Shown: piece after piece, positions 17,183 to 26,677 of the stretch
Layout of the letters: each line of letters begins with the position of its first letter
How positions within the stretch are numbered: the first letter of the stretch is position 1
Origin: Fodinibacter sp045807225
Lineage (GTDB): Bacteria > Actinomycetota > Actinomycetes > Actinomycetales > Dermatophilaceae
NCBI GenBank assembly: GCA_045807225.1
Contig: JBJMHU010000145.1
Span: forward strand, 1-36,586
Direction of reading: 5' to 3'
Length of the DNA stretch: 36,586 nt
The notes under the pieces: generated by a model
The model's database searches: none
Told to the model about the DNA's origin: nothing
Seen by the model: the letters and a program-made list of their open reading frames with translations, nothing else
Position numbers and translations under genes: made by a program

Positions 17183-18136
17183 TCAGCGCACGACGAGCAC
17201 CACGCGGCCCGCGCGCTCCACCACGCGGCGGCTCACCGAGCCCATCAGCAGCCCGCGGAACCCACCGGCTCCGCGCCGGCCGAGCACGACCAGGTCGACG
17301 TCCCGCTGCATGGCCACCTCGACCACCGCGCGAGCCGGTGACCCGTGCCGCACGACGATGTCCACCGGCACACCGGGGTGCCGGGCGGCCACCGGGTCGG
17401 CGACGCGGTGGCCCAGCTCGGTGTACCGCTGCTCCACGGCCTCCCAGCGGCTGCTGGAGCGCTCGGTCACCACGACCCCGTCCTGGACCTCCACGTTCCA
17501 GCCGAGCACGCAGGTGATGCCGGCACCCGCGGCGTCGGCGACCGAGAACGCCAGCTCGGCCGCACGGCGGCTGGCCTCACTGCCGTCGACCGCGACGAGG
17601 ATGCGCCGCGGCGCGGCCACCACCGTGTCGGACGGCACGACGGCGACGGGGCAGTGGGCGTGGGCCACGACGGGCAGTGCGACCGACCCGAGGAGGATGC
17701 GCTCGAGGCGGCCACGCGCCGGTGCGCCGACGACCACCCGCGCCGCGTTCTCCGACAACCGGACCAGGGCGGCAGCCGGCGGGCCCCAGGGCACGGCGAC
17801 GGCCACGTCGAGCACCTCGTGGCGCCGGGCCCGCGCCCGATCGGCGGCCCGGTCGAGGATGCGGTGCGCCCCCTCGGCGAGGTGCTCGGCGAGGCTCGGC
17901 GACCCGGACACCAGGGTCTCGTAGGGCGAGAGCTGCACCTGCGGGTCGACGACGGTCACCAGCCGCAGGGGTGCGCGCAGCCGGGCTGCCTCGTCGGTGG
18001 CCCAGTCGACGACCGCCTCGTCGGCGGTGGAACCGTCGACCGCGACGACCACCGCCCCGCTGGCGCCCAGGATCTCGTCCCCGGGTGCGCCCGACGAGCT
18101 GGTGGGAAGGGGGGTGCTGACCTCGTGCTCGGCCAT
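17183..18136 (-). CDS. Tandem universal stress protein (two Usp domains)
   Basis: This 317-residue cytosolic protein is built of two UspA folds. Domain 2 has the exact ATP-binding pattern G-x2-G-x9-GS in GRRGAGGFRGLLMGS near the C-terminus. Domain 1 has the related GAPARGRLERILLGS, where the second glycine is replaced by alanine, so nucleotide binding there may be weaker. Both domains start with the usual VAVDGS motif. Such proteins are induced in hypoxia, starvation or stress in actinobacteria. The start at 18136 has ATGGAGG just upstream. I looked for a DosR-type box upstream and found none convincing. Confidence 0.88.
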   Translation of the reverse strand: MAEHEVSTPLPTSSSGAPGDEILGASGAVVVAVDGSTADEAVVDWATDEAARLRAPLRLVTVVDPQVQLSPYETLVSGSPSLAEHLAEGAHRILDRAADRARARRHEVLDVAVAVPWGPPAAALVRLSENAARVVVGAPARGRLERILLGSVALPVVAHAHCPVAVVPSDTVVAAPRRILVAVDGSEASRRAAELAFSVADAAGAGITCVLGWNVEVQDGVVVTERSSSRWEAVEQRYTELGHRVADPVAARHPGVPVDIVVRHGSPARAVVEVAMQRDVDLVVLGRRGAGGFRGLLMGSVSRRVVERAGRVVLVVR

Positions 18137-18343
18137 GCCTCCATGATCCCCCGCGTGCCGGCCGGCGACGCCGTCTCGTCCGTCACACCTGCCCCCCCGA
18201 CATTGCGGCGTTGTCGATCTGCCACTCACACCGCTGCCTCCAAGCGGCCCCACCAGGCGCGCGTGCTGCGCCATGGCGCCCGGAAGGACACCCGTGCGGG
18301 CTACGTCGCCCAGCCGTATCGGTCCCTACGGGCCGCTGTGGGC
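18137..18343. other. 207-bp gap upstream of the stress-protein gene
   Basis: Must hold the stress-protein promoter on the minus strand and the end of the lipoprotein transcript. I see no clear -10/-35 pair, no strong hairpin and no small gene. Confidence 0.4.
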
Positions 18344-19294
18344 TCAGGCGGGCGGCGGCGGAGGCGGGTTCAGGGCGGTGAGCAGCCGGCTGGTCGCCGC
18401 CGCGAGCTGCACCGGGGTCGCCGCCTGGTCACGGGTGGCCACCAGTGACTCGACGTCCGCGCGGGAGGCGCGCACGGCATCCCGCAGCGTGCGGGCGCGA
18501 GCGGCACGCTCCTCCTCCGGTGCCGCGGCCTCGAGGCCCGTGAGCCGGTCCTCGGTGGCGCTCACCCGGGCGGCGCTGACCTGCCACCCGCCGGCCAGTG
18601 CGTCGGGGGTGCTGGTCTGCTGCAGGTCGGGCAGCAGCACCCGCCCGAACCAGGCGACCTCGGCCTCGGTCTCGGCGAGCTCGGCGTCCCAGGCGGCGCG
18701 GCGCCGGCTGCGCACGACGAGGAACCCGGCCAGGCCGGCAAGCAGCGCGGCCAGGACGAGCCACAGCCAGCCGGGAATGCCGCCACCCTCGTCGGCGACC
18801 GGCGCGGGGGCGGCCGTCACGGTGGCGGACGGCGTCGGGGTGGGCGTCGGCGTGGGCGTCGGTGTGGCGGTCGTGGTGCGGGTGACCTCCGTGGTGGGTG
18901 TCACCGTCGAGGTGACCACCACCGACGTCGTCTCGGTCGGGGTCGGCGGCTGCGTCGTCGGGGTGGGGGTGGGTGGCTTGGTCGTTGTCGTGGGTGTGGG
19001 CGTGGGAGTAGGTGTGGGTGTCGGGGTGTCGCTCCGGGTCCGGGTGGGCTCCGGCGTCGGGGTGTCGGGCACCACGGCGGTGGGTGGCACCGACAGCGAG
19101 GGGAGCGAGACGGACGGCACCGGCACCGAGATCGACGGCACGGACACCGAGACTGACGGCACCGTCAGCGACCGGGACGGGGTGGGCAGGGTGACGCCGC
19201 CTCCGCCACATCCGGTCAGCAGCAACGCCACCGTCGCGCCGGTCGGCACGAGCCACCCTCGAGACCTCGTCGTGCCCGGGGTGCGGTTGTCCAT
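18344..19294 (-). CDS. Lipoprotein with Pro/Thr-rich stalk, transmembrane segment and charged tail (unknown)
   Basis: This 316-residue protein is of unknown function. Residues 1-29 are a lipoprotein signal with lipobox LLTGC (Cys29). Repeats of Ser-Val-Pro type follow (residues about 38-65), then a low-complexity Thr-Pro/Lys stalk to about residue 160. A clear membrane helix (GWLWLVLAALLAGLAGFLVV) lies near residues 173-194, followed by RSRRR. An Ala/Glu-rich, probably helical domain of about 115 residues ends in PPPPPP. By the positive-inside rule the tail would be cytoplasmic, giving a protein tethered by a lipid outside and a helix through the membrane. The start is set by AGGAAGG eight bases upstream; a 12-residue longer in-frame start exists. 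Confidence 0.7.
   Translation of the reverse strand: MDNRTPGTTRSRGWLVPTGATVALLLTGCGGGGVTLPTPSRSLTVPSVSVSVPSISVPVPSVSLPSLSVPPTAVVPDTPTPEPTRTRSDTPTPTPTPTPTPTTTTKPPTPTPTTQPPTPTETTSVVVTSTVTPTTEVTRTTTATPTPTPTPTPTPSATVTAAPAPVADEGGGIPGWLWLVLAALLAGLAGFLVVRSRRRAAWDAELAETEAEVAWFGRVLLPDLQQTSTPDALAGGWQVSAARVSATEDRLTGLEAAAPEEERAARARTLRDAVRASRADVESLVATRDQAATPVQLAAATSRLLTALNPPPPPPA
18828..19036 (-). repeat. Low-complexity Pro/Thr stalk repeats within the lipoprotein
   Basis: Two runs of degenerate 6-bp units (GTGGGC/GTCGGN on the plus strand) encode alternating Thr-Pro dipeptides, separated by a Thr/Val-rich part. Such runs change length easily by slippage and are a likely site of strain variation. Confidence 0.7.
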
Positions 19295-19400
19295 GTCTCG
19301 GCCTTCCTGTCGTGCGGTGCGCTGCCCCACGCAGTCTCGACGGCGGCCTGCATCGGGGCATCACCCGCACCGGATGATGCGGCCCGGGGGCAGCGGACGG

Positions 19401-19412
19401 TGCAATGGCGCG
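19401..19412 (+). promoter_or_regulatory. -10-like TGCAAT 6 nt before the GH63-like start
   Basis: TGCAAT (19401-19406) is followed by six bases and ATG at 19413; no Shine-Dalgarno. It is in the 118-bp divergent gap with the lipoprotein gene, where a small inverted repeat GCATCA/TGATGC (19358-19363, 19375-19380) also occurs. Confidence 0.35.
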
Positions 19413-22100
<2,688 letters not shown>

Positions 22101-22312
22101 CCACCCGGGGTCGGCGCAGCACCATCGACGGCACCAAGGAGCACCGGCGGGTCCGCCCCCACCGACAACCCCCTCCTCGAGACCGTCGCCCCACCACGGA
22201 CGCCTCGCTCCAGCGCGGCGGTCCGCCCGCGGACGCCCCCGCCACGATCCGACAGGCCGCCCTGCCACCGTCGACGCCGGGCTCGACCCGATGGAGTGAC
22301 CCGAGGGCGTGG
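22101..22312. other. 212-bp convergent gap, nothing recognised
   Basis: Lies between the convergent stops of the glycosidase and the spermidine-synthase-like gene. I see no long perfect hairpin, small gene or repeat here. Confidence 0.4.
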
Positions 22313-23023
22313 TCAGCCGACCGCGACGTAGACGGTGTTCGCCGAGGTACCACCCGTGAGCGGGTTGGCGAATCGCACCACGTGCGCCTCGGCGGCGCCG
22401 AACCCGGCGCTCAGCACCCCCATGAAGTCGTCGTCCGGCGGGTCGTCCGACCACAGCGCGAAGACACCGCCGGGGTGCAGGTGCCCGCGGAGCGCGTGCA
22501 GGCCCTCGGCGGTGTAGAACGCCGCATGGCTGGGGTGCAGCACGTGCCGTGGCGTGTGGTCGATGTCGAGCAGCACCGCGTGCACCCTGGCCGGTCCCTC
22601 CGGCGCGAACGGCGCGGCCGCCGCGGCGAGCGCGAAGAAGTCACCCTGCACGAGCCGGGCGCGCGGGTCGGTGGCCAGCCCGGCGGCATCCGGCAACAGC
22701 GTTCGCTCGTGCCAGCCGATGACCGGCGCCAGCGCCTCGACCACGACCAGCGAGCCCACCCGCGGGTCCTCGAGCGTGGCGACCGCGGTGTAACCCAGCC
22801 CGAGACCGCCCACGACGACGTCGAGTCGCTCGCCGGCGCAGGCGGCGAGGCCCAGCCGGGCCAGCTCGATCTCGGCGACCGGGAACAGGCTGGACATGAG
22901 GAACTCCTCGCCCAGCTTGACCTCGTAGACGTCGACGTCGAGGCTGCGCTCGAGCCGTCGGCGCAGGCTGATCTCGCCCATCGGGGTGGGCTGCCAGTCG
23001 AGCTCCTCGAACCGCCTGCTCAT
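22313..23023 (-). CDS. Spermidine-synthase-like class I methyltransferase-fold protein
   Basis: This 236-residue protein has the spermidine/spermine synthase fold. The SAM-type glycine loop reads VVVGGLGLGYTAVA near residues 70-83. An acidic strand end follows (LVVVEALAPVIGWH), then LLDIDHTP, which corresponds to the catalytic-aspartate region of aminopropyltransferases. It is shorter than a true SpeE (about 280-300) and lacks much of its N-terminal beta domain, so the reaction is uncertain. GAGGAGGG precedes the ATG. It is divergent from the aldolase-like gene, 74 bp away. Confidence 0.68.
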   Translation of the reverse strand: MSRRFEELDWQPTPMGEISLRRRLERSLDVDVYEVKLGEEFLMSSLFPVAEIELARLGLAACAGERLDVVVGGLGLGYTAVATLEDPRVGSLVVVEALAPVIGWHERTLLPDAAGLATDPRARLVQGDFFALAAAAAPFAPEGPARVHAVLLDIDHTPRHVLHPSHAAFYTAEGLHALRGHLHPGGVFALWSDDPPDDDFMGVLSAGFGAAEAHVVRFANPLTGGTSANTVYVAVG

Positions 23024-23085
23024 CGGCTCAACCCTCCTCGCGTGCCGTCCCGGTGTCGACTCCACTCCGGCCCGGCCCCGGCAGG

Positions 23086-23097
23086 CAGGATGGGCCG
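23086..23097 (+). promoter_or_regulatory. -10-like CAGGAT 6 nt before the aldolase-family start
   Basis: CAGGAT (23086-23091), six bases, then ATG at 23098. The same hexamer and spacing are seen before malQ. No Shine-Dalgarno. Confidence 0.35.
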
Positions 23098-24261
23098 ATG
23101 ACCGAGCACCGCATGCCACCCTCGCACGCCGAGCGCGCCCGGGCGGCCGAGCCCGGCCTGGCCCGCTCGCTCCCCGGGCTCCTGCCTCCGCCGCCGGCCG
23201 CCGCCCTGCGGCAGCTGGCCGACGCCGCCGAGTCCCTCGACGAGCCGGGTGCGTGGGACCGCTACGGCGAGCACGGCCCGGTCGCCACCCTCGAGCGCCG
23301 GGTCGCCGACCTGCTCGGCACCCCCACGGCGGCGATGTTCCCCAGCGGGGTGATGGCCCAGCAGGCGATGCTGCGGGTGTGGTGCGACGAGCGGGGCTCA
23401 CGCCGCATCGCGGCGCCCGCGCTCTGCCACCCCATCCAGCACGAGGACGACGGACCGCGCCTGCTGCACGGTTTCGACTTCGCCCTGCTGACCGACGGGC
23501 CCACCGTGCCGCAGGTCGAGCACCTCGAGGCGATTCACGGCCGGCTCGGCGCCGTCTTGCTCGAGCTGCCGCTGCGCAACGCCGGCTACCTGCTGCCGAC
23601 GTGGGACGAGCTGGTCGCCTTCGCGCGGGCCTGCCGCGAGCGCGGTGTCCCCCTGCACCTCGACGGCGCCCGGATCTGGGAGTCGGCACCACATCTGGAG
23701 CACTCCCCCGCGGAGATCGCCGGCCTGGCCGACAGCGTCTACGTCTCGCTCTACAAGGGGCTCGGCGGGCTGGCCGGCGCAGTGGTGGCGGGTCCGGAGG
23801 ACGAGGTGGCGCAGGCGCGGGTCTGGCGCAACCGGATGGGCGGCACCCTGTTCAGCCTCATGCCGTTCGCGGTCGCCGCGCTGCGCGGACTCGACCGCGA
23901 GCTGCCCCGCATGGCCGAGTACCACGAGCGGGCGGTGCTGCTGGCGCAGCGGCTGGAGGCCCGCGGCATCCGGGTCACGCCCCAGCCGCCGCACACCAAC
24001 GCGTTCCGCATCCACGTCGAGCGCGAGGTGGCCGACCTCGACGAGCGCCGGGTCGTGGCGATGGAGCGCGAGCAGGTCAGGCTCTCGCCGCCGTGGTCGC
24101 CCTCCCCCACCCCGGGCTGGTCGTGGACCGAGCTCACCGTGGGGCCGGCCACGATGCAGTGGGACGTCGACGACGCGGCCGACGCCCTGGCGCGGGCCTA
24201 CCCGCCCCAGCGCGTGAGCACTGCGAACGAGACGACCTCGATCGCATCGGACCCGGGGTGA
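23098..24261 (+). CDS. Threonine-aldolase-family PLP enzyme (beta-eliminating lyase)
   Basis: This 387-residue fold-type I PLP enzyme is related to low-specificity L-threonine aldolase (glycine plus acetaldehyde from threonine). The Schiff-base lysine is Lys220 in VSLYKGLGGLAG, and the cofactor Asp is in LHLDGARIW near residue 187. The N-terminal ERRVADLLGTPTAAMFPSGVMAQQ segment is also characteristic. It is about 40-50 residues longer than E. coli LtaE, mainly at the N-terminus. Specificity for threonine versus other beta-hydroxy amino acids cannot be read from the sequence. Confidence 0.82.
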   Translation: MTEHRMPPSHAERARAAEPGLARSLPGLLPPPPAAALRQLADAAESLDEPGAWDRYGEHGPVATLERRVADLLGTPTAAMFPSGVMAQQAMLRVWCDERGSRRIAAPALCHPIQHEDDGPRLLHGFDFALLTDGPTVPQVEHLEAIHGRLGAVLLELPLRNAGYLLPTWDELVAFARACRERGVPLHLDGARIWESAPHLEHSPAEIAGLADSVYVSLYKGLGGLAGAVVAGPEDEVAQARVWRNRMGGTLFSLMPFAVAALRGLDRELPRMAEYHERAVLLAQRLEARGIRVTPQPPHTNAFRIHVEREVADLDERRVVAMEREQVRLSPPWSPSPTPGWSWTELTVGPATMQWDVDDAADALARAYPPQRVSTANETTSIASDPG

Positions 24262-24330
24262 CGCCACGTCCCGCCACCGACGACCCCGACGAGGGCCGGC
24301 CGCCGCATCCGGAGTCGGCCATGACGTCAC

Positions 24331-24344
24331 CTACCGCCTGGTAG
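24331..24344. promoter_or_regulatory. Palindromic element CTACCGCCTGGTAG (copy 2)
   Basis: Identical 14-mer to 7791-7804. It sits 121 bp upstream of the FAD oxidoreductase start, in the 203-bp gap after the aldolase gene. It is paired with an inverted near-copy 32 bp downstream (centre to centre). It looks like an operator for a dimeric repressor. Confidence 0.5.
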
Positions 24345-24362
24345 GCGATGCGATCACTGCGC

Positions 24363-24376
24363 CTACGAGGCGGTAG
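24363..24376. promoter_or_regulatory. Inverted near-copy of the palindromic element (copy 3)
   Basis: CTACGAGGCGGTAG is the reverse complement of CTACCGCCTCGTAG, one base different from copy 2. The centres are 32 bp apart, close to three helical turns, so both would face the same side of the DNA. A further half-like GAGGCGAGTAG follows at about 24381-24391. Confidence 0.5.
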
Positions 24377-24452
24377 CCGAGGCGAGTAGGCATCCCGGCT
24401 GGCCCGCGCCCTGAGTGCTGCAGCAGGGCTGGCCCGTTCGCGCCGGGTCGGC

Positions 24453-24464
24453 CACAATCGCACG
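24453..24464 (+). promoter_or_regulatory. CACAAT 6 nt before the FAD oxidoreductase start
   Basis: CACAAT (24453-24458), six bases, then ATG at 24465; no Shine-Dalgarno. Probable leaderless promoter of the four-gene operon, downstream of the paired palindromes. Confidence 0.5.
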
Positions 24465-25811
24465 ATGACGTCCGTGGTCGTCGTCGGGGCCGGCGTCGCC
24501 GGCCTGCTGGCCGCGCGGGCGCTGGCCGACCACGTCGACGACGTCGTCGTGCTCGAGCGGGAACGGCTGGAGGATGCCGCCCGGCCGCGCGGCCACGTGC
24601 CCCAGGGGCGTCACCTGCACCTCCTGCTCTCGGCCGGCCTCGACCTGCTGGTCGGCTGGTTCCCCGGTCTCGACGACGAGCTGGAGTCGCTGGGCGCGGT
24701 GTGGGTCGACGGCACCCGGGGGTGGGTGCACCAGTCGGGTGGGTACCGCGCCAGGGGTGACTGGGGCCGGCCGGTGCTCAGCCTGACCCGGCCGCTGCTC
24801 GAGCAGGTGGTGCGGCGCCGGGTCGCCGCCCTGCCGGGGGTGGACCTGCGCGACGGCGTGGTGGTCGACCGGGTGGAGGCCGCGCCCGGCCGGGTGACCG
24901 GTGTGGTGGTCCACAGTGAGGTGCTGCGCCCGGACCTGGTCGTCGACTGCTCCGGCCGGTCCTCACGGATCGCCCACCAGCTCGAGGCGAGCGGCATCCT
25001 CGCACCGCCGGTGTCCCGGGTGCGCATCGACTGCGCCTACGCGAGCGGCTTCCTTCCCCGCTCGGCGGACGACTTCGACGGCAGCTTCCTCGTGTGCGGC
25101 ACCTCGCCCCCGGAGTCGTTCCGGAGCGGCGCGCTGCTACCGGTCGAGGGCGAGCGGTGGATGGTGACCCTCGCCGGCGTGCACGGTGACGTGCCGGGCA
25201 CCGCCCCCGACGAGGTGCTCGCCTTCGCTCGGGGCCTCGCGACGACCGCCTTCGCCCAGCTCGTGGACCGGCTCGGCCCGCTCTCCGGGGTCACGTCGTA
25301 CCGGTTCCCGTCGAGCCAACGGCGCCACTACGAGAAGGTGCCGGCACCGCCGGCCGGCCTGGTCACCCTCGGCGACGCGGCCTGCAGCTTCAACCCGGTC
25401 TACGGCCAGGGGATGGCGTGCGCCGCGTTGCAGGCCCGGGCCCTCGCCGCGGCCCTGGCCGACACCGGCGTGCGGTGCGACGTGCTGCCGGCACGGTTCA
25501 ACCGCAGCGCTGCCCGGATCATCGACGCCCCGTGGACGATCGCGGTGGGCGCCGACTTCCTGCACCCGCGCACGACGGGCCCCAAGGCGCCGGGCACCGA
25601 CCTGGCCAACCGCTACACCCAGCGCGTCGTGAAGGCGACCCACCGCTCGGTGCCCCTGGCCCGCACCTTCAACCAGGTGGTCAACCTGGTCGAGCCGCCC
25701 ACGGCCCTGGTGCGCCCCTCGGTGGTCGCGAAGGTCGGCGCCGCCTCGGTCACCGGGCGAGGCGGCCGGGCACCGGTGACCCACCCCAGAGTCGGACCGC
25801 ACCCCGGCTGA
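24465..25811 (+). CDS. FAD-dependent oxidoreductase (geranylgeranyl-reductase / monooxygenase-like)
   Basis: This 448-residue flavoprotein has the dinucleotide loop GAGVAGL at residues 8-14. A second FAD motif, TLGDAACSFNPVYGQGM, lies near residues 302-318, as in p-hydroxybenzoate-hydroxylase-fold enzymes. The RPRGHVPQGRHLHLLL stretch near residues 40-55 is typical of a group annotated as FAD-binding monooxygenases or prenyl reductases. Whether it hydroxylates or saturates its substrate is unknown. It is the first gene of a tight operon with two methyltransferases and a CDP-alcohol phosphatidyltransferase fusion, suggesting action on a lipid or prenyl/aromatic precursor. There is no signal peptide. 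Confidence 0.78.
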   Translation: MTSVVVVGAGVAGLLAARALADHVDDVVVLERERLEDAARPRGHVPQGRHLHLLLSAGLDLLVGWFPGLDDELESLGAVWVDGTRGWVHQSGGYRARGDWGRPVLSLTRPLLEQVVRRRVAALPGVDLRDGVVVDRVEAAPGRVTGVVVHSEVLRPDLVVDCSGRSSRIAHQLEASGILAPPVSRVRIDCAYASGFLPRSADDFDGSFLVCGTSPPESFRSGALLPVEGERWMVTLAGVHGDVPGTAPDEVLAFARGLATTAFAQLVDRLGPLSGVTSYRFPSSQRRHYEKVPAPPAGLVTLGDAACSFNPVYGQGMACAALQARALAAALADTGVRCDVLPARFNRSAARIIDAPWTIAVGADFLHPRTTGPKAPGTDLANRYTQRVVKATHRSVPLARTFNQVVNLVEPPTALVRPSVVAKVGAASVTGRGGRAPVTHPRVGPHPG

Positions 25812-25843
25812 ACCGGTGCGGCCCCACGCCCGTGTTGTGGGGC

Positions 25844-26677
25844 GTGACCACCGTCGAGGTTCGGGTGACCCCTGGGTGGCTGCGGCTGCGTGAACCGGCG
25901 GACGCGGCCGCCCGATCCCTCGACCTCGCGCGCAAGGCGGTCCACGCGCAGACCGGCGAAGGCCGCACGGTCGTGCACGACCTCGGCTGCGGGAGTGGTT
26001 CGATGGGCCGCTGGCTGGCGCCACACCTGGCCGGTCCGCAGCACTGGGTGCTGCACGACCGCGACGCCGACCTGCTCCGCGTCGCGGCGAACGACCCACC
26101 GCGCAGCGCCGACGGCTCCGCCGTCACCGTCGAGACCCGCCGGGGCGACCTCACCCGGCTGACCCCGGACGACCTGGCCGGCGCCACGCTCCTCACCGCC
26201 TCCGCCCTGCTCGACATGCTGACCGCAGCCGAGCTGGAGCGCTTCGCCCGCTCCTGCGTCGCCGCCGCCGTGCCGGCGCTCGTGACGCTCTCGGTCACCG
26301 GCCGAGTGCGCCTCACGCCGAGCGACCCCCTCGACAGCGCCCTGGGCAGTGCCTTCAACCAGCACCAGCGAAGGACCGTCGGTGGTCGCTCCCTGCTGGG
26401 GCCGGTCGCGGCCCGAGCCGCCGTCGACACCTTCGGCGAGCTGGGGTCCCGGGTCGAGGTGCGGCCGAGCCCGTGGCGGCTGGATGCCGGGTGCCCCGCG
26501 CTGACCCGTGACTGGCTGGCCGGCTGGGTGGGTGCCGCCGTCGAGCAGCGCCCCGAGCTCGCCGCCGCGGCACCCGCCTACCTCACCCGGCGCCACGAGG
26601 AGATCGAGCAGGGGGCGCTGACCGTCACCGTCCAGCACCTCGACCTGCTCGCCCTGCCGCCCCGGTCGCGCCCGTGA
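25844..26677 (+). CDS. Class I SAM-dependent methyltransferase (first of the operon)
   Basis: This 277-residue protein has the glycine-rich SAM loop HDLGCGSGSMG near residues 45-55 and the acidic end of strand 2 in VLHDRDADLL. A typical N-terminal lead-in (WLRLREPADAAARS) precedes the SAM domain. The start is uncertain. GTG at 25844 is chosen, 32 bp after the FAD gene; GTG at 25832 or 25865 is possible, and the frame is open much further upstream inside the FAD gene. Its stop overlaps the next start as GTGA. The methyl acceptor is unknown. Confidence 0.78.
   Translation: MTTVEVRVTPGWLRLREPADAAARSLDLARKAVHAQTGEGRTVVHDLGCGSGSMGRWLAPHLAGPQHWVLHDRDADLLRVAANDPPRSADGSAVTVETRRGDLTRLTPDDLAGATLLTASALLDMLTAAELERFARSCVAAAVPALVTLSVTGRVRLTPSDPLDSALGSAFNQHQRRTVGGRSLLGPVAARAAVDTFGELGSRVEVRPSPWRLDAGCPALTRDWLAGWVGAAVEQRPELAAAAPAYLTRRHEEIEQGALTVTVQHLDLLALPPRSRP

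Noticed and set aside
18300..18345. DosR-like GGTCCCTACGGGCC upstream of the stress-protein gene
   Set aside because: The half-sites point outward instead of forming the inward GGGAC...GTCCC arrangement, so it does not match the known box.
18828..19036. Short regular repeats that could suggest a CRISPR or minisatellite
   Set aside because: They are 6-bp units in frame inside a coding sequence and encode a Thr-Pro stalk; there are no spacers.
19358..19380. GCATCA/TGATGC inverted repeat as an operator for the glycosidase
   Set aside because: Only 6-bp arms with an 11-bp gap; too weak to claim beyond a note in the promoter entry.
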